DNA of 64,000 nucleotides. Origin: Karstenula rhodostoma CBS 690.94 (lineage: Eukaryota > Ascomycota > Dothideomycetes > Pleosporales > Didymosphaeriaceae). Position numbers and translations under genes: made by a program. Within the stretch, counting starts at the first letter, position 1, and the number at the start of each line of letters is the position of its first letter. Under the pieces are notes generated by a model. That model ran no database searches and was not told the origin of the DNA. It worked only from the letters and a program-made list of their open reading frames with translations. Below, in pieces: positions 1 to 10,548 of this stretch. The DNA is taken from assembly GCA_010093485.1 (NCBI GenBank), contig MU001495.1, positions 2,709,765 to 2,773,764 on the forward strand. The letters are read 5' to 3'.

Positions 1-986
1 AGCACTTTCTACGTGTGAATGTTGAATCATTTGCAGCCCCTTGCTAATGGGCTTACCACCTCTCTCCATCCCACTGCTATTTCATCATTTCGCACCATCA
101 TCTGGCGAACCAACCTCAACCAGCGACTGTGAACGGACGCACACTTCCCCATCTAACGTCCACCACCCTCACCAACGTAAAGACAAGGTTTGGTACCTGC
201 GTGAGTGGCTCCACACGCAAAACAAAATCTAAAACACCTCCCGATCAGATGAGCAACGCTTGCAGGGTTCTGCACTGGCCTTTTCCGTCCCGCCAGCGTG
301 GCGCAATTTTGGCCCCACCTGCTAGCGGGCCGGGGTTTAGCGAGGTTTGATTTATGCAATTGTGGAGAAGTGGCAGGGGTAAGGGATTAGGTAAGAGAGA
401 CGTCAGCGGGACTAGCTCGTTTGGGTGTATGAGCGGGATGAGTCAGCGGTTACAAAAAGAGACAGCGTGACTAAGGGATGTGGTCAGTAGTAGTATAGTG
501 AAGGGTGCGGCAGGTGATGGCGATGTTGCTGGGAAGATTTTGAAGTGTTTGGACTTGGCTTTTATGCGTCCTGGAGATGATTTAGGGTGTAAGAACTTGA
601 AGTGTGCTCCTCGGAACTTGGAATCTCTCTTTTGCTTTATGATCTTACATGATTCCAGGCTGCCGCTCGCACAGGTTACGTTCAAAGTAATCCTTGCTAC
701 TTAAGGACTCGAGGAAATAGCTTCTACAACATCTAATGATATTAACGCGCATACTGTCGGAATTGTTTTATAGAGCATTAGTTCCCCAACCGAATAACCT
801 TGTGCTTCAAACACGATGTTGTCCCCGACCAATGTTCCCATCTCACACGTTGCTTTAGTAGCCGATCCCATGCCACCTTCCTAATCGAGCAAATCCTTCC
901 CATGACACGCCCTACGCCAGACCTACAAATCCCAACCACCCATCCTCGGCATCTCTCCGACCTTCAACGACAACCGCTCTTTAGAA
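1..986. other. Intergenic region upstream of the MFS gene
   Basis: No coding region is convincing here; the open frames are short and overlap on both strands. The last 150 bases are pyrimidine-rich and lead into the MFS start codon, as expected of a fungal promoter and 5' leader. The nearest gene to the left lies outside the window. Confidence 0.6.
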
Positions 987-2715
987 ATGGACGAAATCGA
1001 GCTGGCGTCGCGCACCGCCGTCCCCGCTGCTCCTGCGCCCGCCCACCCCAACGACGCAAAAGATGACCCACACGACGCAGCGTCGCTCGTCACCATCACC
1101 ACCTCGTCCCCGCAGTACCAGCATCCCAAGGGCATTAGACTAGTCCTCCTCACCCTGGGCCTCATGCTGAGCATCCTCCTCGCCGCCCTCGACTCCTCCA
1201 TCATCGCGACCGCCATCCCGACCATCACGACAGAATTCGGGTCCATCGCTAACATCGCGTGGTATGGCTCGGCTTACTCCGTGACCAACGGGGCGTTCAA
1301 GCTTGTGTGGGGGAAGGCGTATCAGTATTTCCCACTGAAGCGAGTGTTCATGCTTTCGGTAGCGATATTCGAGGTTGGGAACATCATCTGCGGGGCGTCG
1401 CAAAGTTCTGAAGTCCTGATTTTGGGGAGAGTGGTTGCGGGGGTTGGGGGTGGGGGTGTGATGACGGGGTCGTTTATCATTATTGCGATCAGTGTGCGGG
1501 ATGAGTATCGCGCGGCGTATATGGGTGTTGTGAGTGCGACGTTTGGAATCAGCAGTGTGGCGGGGCCGTTGTTGGGTGGGGGGCTGACGGACAGTGTGGG
1601 GTGGCGGTGGTGTTTCTGGTATGTAAAGTCTTCTTTTTCTTTGCCATCCAATCCACACGTTCAAGGTATTGACACTCTGCAGGATCAGTCTCCCCATCGG
1701 CGGCCTAGCGGTAATCATCATGACATTGACCTTCCGCTCCCCCATCGTAATCCGCGACACCAAACTCCGCGACTGCATCATCGGCCTCGATCTCGGCGGT
1801 GGCGTCCTCGTCACTTCTTTCCTCAGTTGCTTCGTCCTCGGGATGCACTACTCCGGCAGCCAGCCCTGGAAGTCGCCAAAGGTATGGGGCAGCCTCGTCG
1901 GCTCGGCCCTCAGCTTCCTTGCCTTCATCTACAACGAGTACAAGATGCGCGACAAGGCCATGATCCACGCGCACCTCATCAAGAAGCTCGACGTCTGCAT
2001 GAACCTGATGTACGGTTTCTTCCTCGCCGGATTGTTTTTCCCGCTGCAGTACATGCTCCCGGTGCAATTCCAGTCCGTGGACGCGACATCTGCCTCGGGA
2101 AGCGGTATCCGACTCATCCCGCTCATCCTGGCCGTATCCGTCTTCACAGCCTTCTCCAACGGCGCGCTAACGTGGTGGCGGCACCACCAGCCCTTCCTCC
2201 TCCTCGGCGCTTTCCTCGCCACCGCCGGCGCAGCAGCCATATACTCCGTCGACGCACCGGCTACCACGCGCAAATGGCTCGGCTTCGAGCTGCTCACCGG
2301 TATGGGCATCGGGCTCTGCCTCCAGATCCCGATGATCTACAACCAGTCGCTCGTCTCGCGCAACGACATCCCCTCGGTAACGTCCCTGACGCTCTTCACC
2401 GAGAACCTGGGGACCTCGCTGTTCGTCGCTAGCTGTGAGGCGTCGTTCCAACAGGGTCTTGTCGCGCATCTCAAGAAGAGCTTGCCGAGCTTGGATCCGC
2501 ATGATGTTGTCAATGCGGGAGCGACGCAGATCAGGAATCTATTCCACGGTGACGAGCTGGACATGGTGCTGGGCAGCTATCTGCATGGGTGCCGCGTTAG
2601 CCACCTCATTGCGCTGAGCTGTGGTGTTGTGGCATGTATGGTGAGCGTTAGTGCTGCGGGACCGAGCGTGGTTCGCAAGGTTATGGAGAAGTTGGGGAAG
2701 AGCCATTCTGTTTAG
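987..2715 (+). CDS. MFS multidrug efflux transporter, DHA2 (14-TM) type
   Basis: Two exons (987-1618, 1683-2715) encode 554 aa. The 64-nt intron has a GTATGT donor and rejoins the frame inside the motif WRWCFWISLPIGG, which is diagnostic of DHA2 drug:H+ antiporters. Residues 1-50 are a polar, acidic cytoplasmic tail. After that come hydrophobic helices, including LTLGLMLSILLAALDSSIIA (helix 1 with the conserved LDxxI) and the glycine-rich motif GRVVAGVGGGGVMTG (motif C-like). Length and layout match fungal toxin or drug exporters. It stands alone, with no biosynthetic gene next to it, so the substrate cannot be inferred; export of a toxic small molecule across the plasma membrane is the family expectation. 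Confidence 0.93.
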
Positions 2716-3107
2716 TGTGAGGACTTGATGGTTGGTGTAGGGGAGGAGAAAGAATCTGCGGTGGAGATAAAGGCATTGGTTTTCCAAGGGATTAAGGCAA
2801 TGAGATGTTGTAGCGTTGTTCGGGCCTCGCTTGGTTACCTGTGTGTCTCTCGATACAAGGGGTTCCACGGTACTCATCAAAAGCTCATGTCATTTGGTTC
2901 GTTTTCAAATTGCCTTAACACATAGAATGATCCAGACTTTGTTACACTTTCGTTGTCTATCAGATACCTGAATGGGTGCGCTAGCTGGGGCACATGAGTC
3001 ACGGACCCCGCTGACCGACGACCAGTTGACGGGTATACCGAGATTGTGAAAGGAGTCTGTTCAGTTGAAAACATGACAGCGATTGGTGGGTTATTTGAGA
3101 AATGGGT
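2716..3107. other. Intergenic, between convergent genes
   Basis: This gap separates the 3' ends of the MFS gene and the minus-strand gene at 3108. No conserved element, repeat or RNA gene was seen. Confidence 0.6.
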
Positions 3108-4373
3108 CTAACGGGTCCTCCTCTCTGTCGTCAAAAGCACGCTGAGCGAGTCTAGACAGCCTGTAGTTGAAGCCATCAATCGCCCAAGTTCGAGACATAT
3201 CGGCATGCGCAATCTCGGAGCGTCCTTGTCGCCCGGGAACCCGTCCACGTTATTTCTCTCGTCGTTGAGCTTCAAGCGCTTCTTGTCTTTCGTTTCGGGC
3301 TGGCCTTTTTGCTTTTTATTTCTTGCCGCGTTCCGTTCTGTTTTCGCTTTGTCGAGATCAGCTTGGATTTTTGCCATCGCATCGTCGAACCCCCTCTGGA
3401 CACGCCAATAGCTTGCCCACAGCCGTATCGCGGCCGCTTGTCGGAATCGAATTCCGGACTCTGTCATGAGATCCAGTCGTTGGGAGAATAGATTCAAATA
3501 TCCACAGCGGTCATCGTATCTCGTGCTTATGGATAGAAGCTTAATACGTCCAACGCTCTCGATGAACGTTCGCTGGTGCTGTGCCAATGTAGGGTAGAAA
3601 TTCTTTTTTCTGGCATTGTCCAGCCACCTTTCCAGGATTCTGCGTAACCGGAGAGCATTCATTACTAGCAAATTCAATTGGAAGTGAAAAGCGACATATA
3701 TGCTCTGCTTGCTATGTCCCGCGGTGTGTCGCGCGGAGACTGCTAGAATTGGCGAATAGTCCGCCGATTGCCGAGTGAACCTCGTGCTAGACTCTGCAAA
3801 ACGATGCAGTTTCACTAATGTTTTCGAGGATCCAGAAAATCTTATACTGTCAGGAGTTTCACTCACATACATCCAATTCAGATCGCAAGCCAGATGGACG
3901 TTCCCGATGAGGTTTCGCGATTGAAACGTCGAAAGCGCAAGACGAGCCGCTCTGGGAGCCTTAAGGAGTTCTTCTCGAGCGTTTTGAAGCTGCCACAGAC
4001 AGGCTTCGTGCTTCTGGAGCTCTCTCCAGATCTCATTTTTCAGGACAGAAAAGGTTCGAAACGACGGATACGGCGAGCGTTTTACAGCCCACGTCAAATG
4101 TCTCATAAAGTCCTGGTTGAGCTTCAAATTCGCAAGCAGGACTAGATGTGAGTCTTCAGCCCTACTGTCTTGAGCTGAAGGGTGTAATTTTGCTTTTTCT
4201 GATCCATCAACTTGATGAGATACGAGTTGTTGTCCTTCGACCGTTGAGTTCCCGGCATCAGAAAACCTGTGCACCTCAAGCAACCCTATTTCGATGATAA
4301 TGGGGAAGTTGTCCCATGCACGCTTCCCACGCCCCAGTGAGTGTCTTCGATGCATGTATCTCAGGCGCTCCAC
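3108..4373 (-). CDS. Hypothetical protein, 421-aa open frame
   Basis: I do not recognise this protein. The open frame is long enough, and its composition natural enough, to be coding: amphipathic helices in the middle (NALRLRRILERWLDNARKK; LRMPICLELGRLMAS), a lysine-rich tract near the C-terminus (AKTERNAARNKKQKGQPE) and many aromatic residues. No signal peptide or membrane helix is evident. The start is uncertain. A second open frame runs upstream on the same strand (4414-5421), and short coding-like stretches in other frames lie around 4600-4900, so the true gene may have further exons or be decaying. A GTATGT...TTTTGCAG pair near 3800-3880 could be an intron, but removing it shortens the frame. 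Neighbours give no clue. Confidence 0.4.
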   Translation of the reverse strand: MERLRYMHRRHSLGRGKRAWDNFPIIIEIGLLEVHRFSDAGNSTVEGQQLVSHQVDGSEKAKLHPSAQDSRAEDSHLVLLANLKLNQDFMRHLTWAVKRSPYPSFRTFSVLKNEIWRELQKHEACLWQLQNAREELLKAPRAARLALSTFQSRNLIGNVHLACDLNWMYVSETPDSIRFSGSSKTLVKLHRFAESSTRFTRQSADYSPILAVSARHTAGHSKQSIYVAFHFQLNLLVMNALRLRRILERWLDNARKKNFYPTLAQHQRTFIESVGRIKLLSISTRYDDRCGYLNLFSQRLDLMTESGIRFRQAAAIRLWASYWRVQRGFDDAMAKIQADLDKAKTERNAARNKKQKGQPETKDKKRLKLNDERNNVDGFPGDKDAPRLRMPICLELGRLMASTTGCLDSLSVLLTTERRTR

Positions 4374-5700
4374 GGTATAGCGTTCCCAAGAATGTATAAC
4401 CGCAAGACTCTGCTCACTCCTTGACCTTCAGCTTGCGTTCGGTTTTCAGAAAACGACCGTTATCAGAATGGTTTGAGAACTGCCGACCAACAACAGGTGA
4501 TCCGATCCGAGACGCAGCATTCTGTGACAGATATCGACGCTGACCTTTCCAACCTTGGTGGATTTCAAGCCAGCTTGCGAGCTTCTCTGCTAAGGAATTG
4601 GCGAAACCTCGACCATACACATCAAGAGTGTTCTTCCTGGTATTCTGGGTTGTCAGAAGACGGCCTCTATCATCCAATCGTCCTCGACCAGGTAAGTGAC
4701 AGTGCAGTGACTCTTTCTGCAGGGGCCTGCCGGGTGAGCCTAGACGCTGAGGACCCACTCGCTTGGTTTCTGGCGGTGACTTCCTTGGACTCCTCCATGA
4801 TAGCGCAGGTCCTGAACTGCTGTTAGAACCATGCTCGGAGTTGTGGGGTCCTGGTCTTGCAGCTCGTCGTATCTGCTGCGGAACATGTGCCAACTTCGTA
4901 CCATCCTCCTGGCAACTGTCGCTGTGTTTCCACGATCGGTTTCGCTTCAGCGACTCATCAATCGTGTAGAGCCGCCTCTGTTGGCACGTCGTTTTTCCAA
5001 GTACGCTTAGGTGCGTAGGCCGAGGCAATGCGGGGGCGAGAAACCACATGACGAAGGCCCAACGTCTTCGCTGGCGGGACAGCACCGGTGGTGCAAAGGA
5101 TTTCAGAACGATCAGTGTCTCGTTTCTGTCGGTTGACACGTTTTTCTTTGTGCAACGTACGTCTGTGTTAATTGCTGCACGCGCCTCGAAAAGCGCCAAT
5201 GGCACCCGAACTTGGCCCAAATAGAGAATTGACGATGAAAAGGAGGGGAGGGTTGGAGAAGTACGCCAAATGGCGTTTTGGCGAGGATGTGGAAAGCAGA
5301 GAGACGGCGCGGGATAGACGGGAGGAAGGTGCGGGACGCGTCTTTCCCAGCCTAGTTCGCACACCGCCGCAATCCATGTTACACGAGCGCTCAGAAGGAA
5401 CGGTGCGCCCAGATGTTCCATGGGCCAAGAAAAGCAAAGAAAACGGCATCGAAGTAGTTACGTTCGAGAATCGAATCGATGGACCTCAAGTAGTCGCGTG
5501 CTGCTGGGGAACACCACCTTAGGACGCTCACATTCACCATCACGGACTAGCGTCGCTCACGCATCCTCTCCATAAGCAACATCCTCAACAACTCAACCCT
5601 CCTACACCACCACGTACACCACACCTAGCAACGCACTACAACACACTGATGAGTTTCGTAAATTTAGGGTAGCTAGCTATGCTGCTACACCCACCCTTGC
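4374..5700. other. Unassigned region with a weak minus-strand open frame (4414-5421)
   Basis: A 335-codon open frame occupies 4414-5421 on the minus strand, but its composition (many Arg, Ser, Pro, His) looks non-coding in places. More protein-like segments occur in neighbouring frames, for example one beginning MEESKEVTARNQASGSSASR near 4800. This could be the 5' part of the 3108-4373 gene with introns I could not place, or a degraded copy. 5430-5700 shows nothing. Confidence 0.25.
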
Positions 5701-7683
5701 TCAGTACCCACCCCCTGTAACCGCCCGCGTAGCAATACACTCGACCCGCCGCTTATACATACTCATCTGATGCCTCACCGGATCCCCATACACTACCCTC
5801 CTCAACATCTCGTCGTCCACCGTGACCGCCTCCACCTCCTCGTCTGCCTTCTCCCGCAGCACAATCAGCCGCCCTGCATTGCTCAGCGTGCATTGGACTA
5901 CCGGCCACGGCGGGGACGTGACGGTGGTGGGACCGAGAGATGCCGCGGGCAGCGATGCCTTTGACGGCTTCGCCTTCCGCCCCTTTTCAGGCCTTGCAGC
6001 ATTACTAGACGTGATGTTCAGCTTCGACATGCTCGCTAGCGTGGACGTGTATTTTGTGCATGGCGGGGGACTACTCCAAAGCTTCACAAGGCTCTTCACG
6101 ACGGCCTTGTCCGCGCGGGGCACAGGGTCGCCTTCGTTGATGAAGCTGTAGAAGAGGCTTTTGCGGTGGCGCTTGTCGGTGCTGGGGCGCAGCGGGAGGA
6201 GGGAGATGGGCGGCGCGCCGAAGGTGATGCAGTGCACGCGCTTGAAGAAGCTGGTGAGGTAACTGAGGTCGGATGTCACCGTCGTGCTCATCATGTGGGC
6301 ATAGAGGAGGGCTGCGACGGCACCGCCGGCGGAGTGGCCCGTGATGAGGAGACTGCAATTTGAGCGGGCGGGGTTTTCCTGGAGGAGGACGCGCAAGCGC
6401 TCGGCTACGGGGGCTACCATTTTCCGCGCGACGTAGAGGAAGCCTGCGTGGCAGAGGTTGCCTGGGTCGTCGAGGAAGCCGTCGGGGCTGGAAGGCGCGG
6501 ATTTGTAGTTTACGGCCCAGTCCATGAAGGTCTGTGAGCCGCGGATGGCGAAGACGACCGTGTTCATGTCGTCGCAGGGGAGCGACTTTAGGATCATGGC
6601 TTTTGTGCCTGAGCGCCAGTCTGCGGGGACGTGGGTCTCGGACTCGGTGCTTGGGAGTGCGGCGGGAGTGTACACGCGCTCGGAGTAAGCGGCGGCCAGA
6701 CAGAGCAGTGGGTACGTAGGTATGTAGACCTTGAAGGGCGGAAGGTGGGGAGGTAGGCGCGAATTCGAGTATAGCCAGACCTTCGAAAACATGTTTGAAC
6801 TTCTTGCGTTCTTCTGGCTGGGATATACGGCTGCGGCTGCTGATCGATCGAGCGCAATGTCGGGCTGCAATGTCGAAGTAGATGCGTATGGCGTCTCGTC
6901 GTCCTCGACCATGAGATCCTGCTCTCTGCCGCTGAACATACCTTCGTCAATGCTAGTAATGACGGCATCTAGCTTCGAGTTCAGCCGATCGCAGAGTGCC
7001 GCACTTTGATTGATCATCTGCACGCTCTTTTTCGTGACCAACGTAGTGGGCCGCTCAACGAAGGTTGTCATCGTCACTGCGACGCTTTTGTTGGCGAGCT
7101 CTACGCTTTTTTGCGCGCCCGAAGAGACTTGAGCTGTGAGGTCCTGATACGATCTCGAAGCCAGGCGTCCAGCTCGGTTCCAGCGAGAATTCGGCACACG
7201 ATCGTTCCGCGGGGGAGCCTGTGTGGCAAAGCTAGCTGTGGATTCGCCATAGTAAGGCTGCAATGGTTGATACGGTGGTGAAGCAGGATAAGACTGCTGA
7301 AATCGCTGTGGCATTTGCGGTCTTGCTCCATATACCGGATGGTGCTGCTGCGGCGGTGAGACATGGCCGGCCGATGGCGGAGGGCTCACAGCATAGTTGA
7401 AATGCGGTGGAGGACTCGTGAAATACCCATTCTGCTGCGGCAGAAGATTGTGGCTCGCATAGCTTTGCTGTGTGTACACCGTCGACTGCGAAGCCTGGGT
7501 TGCCTGGGTGTACGGCTGCGCATCAGCGGGTTTCGGAAGTTTCTTATGCTTGCGCTCCCGAGCCGAGAAGCCAAGCGGCATGGTGATAGCCCTGGAGTCC
7601 TGGAAGGCCGGTGCTTCTGCGCACGCGTTCTCCATCCTCCAAGTCTTTGGCGATTCGTCTGCGATTGAGTCCTCGATGTCCAA
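5701..7683 (-). CDS. Class 3 lipase-like alpha/beta hydrolase with disordered N-terminus
   Basis: Single exon, 660 aa. The catalytic part starts near residue 315 and carries the lipase class 3 elbow GHSAGG with nucleophile Ser451. Asp519 (NEGDPVPRAD) and His638 (DPVRHQ) complete a plausible Ser-Asp-His triad. The oxyanion region is VVFAIRGSQTFMDW (376-389). Residues 50-165 are rich in Pro, Gln, Tyr and Ser (repeated PPP, PYQP, QQ), hence disordered and probably a protein-interaction tail. Residues 175-245 are predicted amphipathic helices. No signal peptide is visible, so an intracellular (lipid droplet, vacuole or membrane-edge) lipid hydrolase is more likely than a secreted one. The insert between the Asp and His is long and basic (KGRKAKPSKAS). 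The substrate is unknown. Confidence 0.88.
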   Translation of the reverse strand: MDIEDSIADESPKTWRMENACAEAPAFQDSRAITMPLGFSARERKHKKLPKPADAQPYTQATQASQSTVYTQQSYASHNLLPQQNGYFTSPPPHFNYAVSPPPSAGHVSPPQQHHPVYGARPQMPQRFQQSYPASPPYQPLQPYYGESTASFATQAPPRNDRVPNSRWNRAGRLASRSYQDLTAQVSSGAQKSVELANKSVAVTMTTFVERPTTLVTKKSVQMINQSAALCDRLNSKLDAVITSIDEGMFSGREQDLMVEDDETPYASTSTLQPDIALDRSAAAAVYPSQKNARSSNMFSKVWLYSNSRLPPHLPPFKVYIPTYPLLCLAAAYSERVYTPAALPSTESETHVPADWRSGTKAMILKSLPCDDMNTVVFAIRGSQTFMDWAVNYKSAPSSPDGFLDDPGNLCHAGFLYVARKMVAPVAERLRVLLQENPARSNCSLLITGHSAGGAVAALLYAHMMSTTVTSDLSYLTSFFKRVHCITFGAPPISLLPLRPSTDKRHRKSLFYSFINEGDPVPRADKAVVKSLVKLWSSPPPCTKYTSTLASMSKLNITSSNAARPEKGRKAKPSKASLPAASLGPTTVTSPPWPVVQCTLSNAGRLIVLREKADEEVEAVTVDDEMLRRVVYGDPVRHQMSMYKRRVECIATRAVTGGGY

Positions 7684-8175
7684 ACCCGTAGATCGCCCAA
7701 TGCATCGTAGGTCCAGCTTTTTCGCCTCAGCCTAGTTTCAACTGACCCTAGCTCTTACTCGCATATCACTTTGCGCAAAGGGCGACAAACTACGTACGGT
7801 GATTGCAGAGTGCAAGGCTGAGAGCGTAGGCAACCTCTGCTAGATGAGAGAAAGCTTGATTCAACGGCGGTGCATGTGATGCGAAGTGCACTGCCTCACT
7901 CACCGCTCTGAGCCCTGTCGCCTTCTCGTCGCTTACCTGGCCCCACTGGTGGTTGGCTGTCTTTGATTGGCTGGTTGCCTCATCGCCCCTGTTTCAGACT
8001 TTCACTATGATGGTGGGGGGGGCGGTTTTCGTGTTCTAATCGATCGCTACTCTCGGGCACCGCGAACTCGCAACTTCATTACCATCTCCTGTAATAAGCC
8101 CAATTAGCTACACAATTGCATCGCTACACTCGAGGAGATTACATGATTTATTTGCTGAACCTAACCGCTCCAACT
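7684..8175. other. Intergenic, lipase promoter side
   Basis: This region holds the 5' flank of the lipase gene and the 3' flank of the alcohol dehydrogenase gene. It contains a run of nine to ten G residues near 8016-8025. No RNA gene or conserved site was recognised. Confidence 0.55.
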
Positions 8176-9396
8176 CTATTCGGAGTTAAAGTCGATCACC
8201 GCCCTGCCCGCGATCTCCCCTCTCCTCAGCTTTTGCACCACCTCATTGAACTGACTCAAGGGGTACACGGTACAAATCGGCTTCAACAGCCCCCTCTGCG
8301 CAAATTGCAGCGTCTTGTCCACGTCTCCCATACCACTCACCAGCGTCCCCTGTACCGACTGCTTCTTGAAGCACATCTGGTTCGGGTCTACGTCGATGTG
8401 GAACTTGCCTGCCGGCGGCAGGCCAATGCACATGATCTTTCCTCCGACTCTACCGCCTAGGAAGGTGATGGAGGACGGGTATGACTGCACGGCTGTCACG
8501 AACACGGCGTGCGCGCCGACGCCATCGCAGATCTTGACCACTTCTTCGGCGACGTTGGACGTGTGCTTAAAGTCGATGAAATTCTCCGCGCCATTCTCGA
8601 TGCAGAGCTTCTTCTTTTCGGCGCCTGTGTCTATCGCGACGGGCCGGAGCCCCATGGCTTTGGCTAGCTGCAAGCCCTGCATGCCGACGCCGCCACCTGC
8701 GCCGGGGAAGACTGCCCAGTCGCCTGGTTGCAGACCGGATTCCTTGATCGATGTGTATACTGTGGATGCGGAGCACATGATGGGGCCGGCAATGAAGTCG
8801 GAAACTCCGTCGGGGATGATGGTCGTGTAGCGCTCAGGGGAAACGACGTATTGTTGGTAAGAGCCGTTTATCGTGAGGCCGGTTAAGACGGCTCCTGCGC
8901 AGTAGCATTCATTGCCGGTGCGACAGAGCTCGCAGGCGCCACAGGTGTCTTGGATGGGCTACTGGAATCGTCAGTCCTTCAGATGAAATCGGGGCGGGAA
9001 AGCGGATGGTGTACCTTGAGACCAGCCCGCATACCAGGCTTCAATGTCTTGACATTGGAGCCAACCTTCACAATCACACCCGCACCCTCATGTCCAGCGC
9101 ATTGCGTGCCTAATTCGGACATCTTGGGCAATGCCCAGTCGTTGAGCATGAAGTGCAAGTCGGAGTGACATACTCCAGTTGCGTTGAGCTTGATGAGGAC
9201 TTCGTTCGATTCTGCAGGGGGCAGTAAGTGCCTCGGGCAAAGCAATGTACATGCAGGGACAGCAACAAGGATACATACTCATCTCAGGTACGGGCACATC
9301 TCGGACCTCAACGTGAAAGTCCGGGCCTTCGTTGACAACAACGCCGGCCTTGCAAGTCTTCGGGATGTCGAACACCTGCTCTTTGTTGTCCGCCAT
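8176..9396 (-). CDS. Zinc-dependent alcohol dehydrogenase (MDR family)
   Basis: Three exons on the minus strand (9396-9279, 9211-9015, 8958-8176) encode 365 aa. It oxidises or reduces alcohols/aldehydes with NAD(P) in the cytosol. The catalytic zinc site is visible in GVCHSD and GHEGAG. The structural zinc site is complete: Cys-x2-Cys-x2-Cys-x7-Cys in CGACELCRTGNECYC. The Rossmann motif is GAGGGVGMQGLQLAKAMG. Length and order match yeast-type ADH1/ADH3. The introns (67 and 56 nt) were placed by restoring conserved text: the first restores SNEVLIKLNATG, and the second ends CAGTAG so that the frame reads LKPIQDTCG. The start MADNKEQVF is preceded by an in-frame-free leader. Substrate specificity (ethanol versus other alcohols) cannot be read from the sequence. 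Confidence 0.93.
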
Positions 9397-9935
9397 GTTT
9401 TCGTTGGGATATGGTAAACAAGACGATTCTAGCTGGCTTGGGAGATGACGACGTGAGGGCAAACAGGCGGGACTGGAAAAGGTGAGGTAGGAGTTGTTGG
9501 GCGAAGATGGATGTCGAAGACGAAGCTACTCTTGCGCTGTCGTAACCTTCCCCTCTTTATAGAGAGCCGCTACCGCCGGTACACGCGCACAGGTGCACTA
9601 CCCATCGCGTGTCCTCCATCTCCACCACCTAAGCCTCCCCGTATCCGCCTCCCCGTATCCGCCGCCCAGACCGTCCGCCACGCGCAAAGACCTCGGTCTA
9701 ATGTACGCGACTACATACTGAACCACCGAACGACGGTGCCTGGGGGGTCGTCCAGGCGAATCGCAAGGCCCGAGTCGTGTCGAAGCGGAATTGGGCCGCC
9801 CCAGTTGCGTCGAAAAGGCACCAAGTGGGCTGTTTTAGGGCATGCTGCAGAAGGTGTTTCGCGATGCTGGGGAGGCTGTGGGGTAGAAGATGGAGGCTAA
9901 CTGCGGGGTTGATGATGTAACACCCAGGCTGCGTA
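9397..9935. other. Promoter side of the ADH gene, left flank of transposon relic
   Basis: 5' flank of the ADH gene. A short open frame at 9511-9900 (+) has low-complexity composition and is not supported as a gene. The transposon relic begins at 9936. Confidence 0.5.
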
Positions 9936-10351
9936 CTGTGGTTGCAGCGGTAAGTCAGGGCAGTAGGTCCGCTAGAGTAGGTGTTTTTAACAATTTCTTA
10001 GCAATTAATATATTAATTTATTATCTATAAAATATATATAAATACTAGAGAGGATTACTAGGATTTCTAATTTATATATAAAATATATATATAGATACTA
10101 GGTAAGCCTTAGCTATTTTTTTAGTCCCCCTTTATTCGTGTATTACTAGTAGTAAAATATAATATATCTTTTTATCCCCTTTACTTTATTAATTTACCCG
10201 CCCTTATAGTAATTATATATAATATATATATATAAAATATACCTATAGAAATAATTAGTATTATTTTAATAGTATTAGGGGGTTCTAGTATATTCTATTC
10301 TATTAGGGTGGCGTATCGCCCCACTGCCCTGACTTACCGCTGCAACTATAG
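9936..10351. mobile_element. RIP-eroded MITE-like element with terminal inverted repeats and TA target-site duplication
   Basis: Two inverted copies of GTTGCAGCGGTAAGTCAGGG plus CAGT (24 bp, identical) lie at 9941-9964 and 10323-10346. The inverted match extends outward to about 29 bp (9936 and 10351) with two mismatches, both transitions. TA dinucleotides flank the element at 9934-9935 and 10352-10353, as for Tc1/mariner or Fot1/pogo elements. The 416-bp interior has no open frame, and between about 9990 and 10310 it is almost pure A+T, as RIP leaves behind. Most likely it is a non-autonomous derivative (MITE) or an internally deleted copy. It sits in the shared upstream region of ADH (left) and CLC (right). 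Confidence 0.8.
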
Positions 10352-10548
10352 TAGATTCGTAAACATGCATATATTGGAGCGCGATTGGTGAGGATGCAAA
10401 TGTGGCGCAGCCGATGCACGAGCCACAGTTTGTCCCGTTTGTGTCCACTTCCGACGTTGGGCGTGGAGCTTCCGATCAGCACATTCACGATTGACATGCG
10501 CGCTTAGGAACATGCCCTTTCAGCCGATACGTTTGATACTCGCAGGGC

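Noticed and set aside
8016..8025. Poly-G run considered as a structured regulatory site
   Set aside because: A single short homopolymer without flanking G-tracts; no evidence of function.
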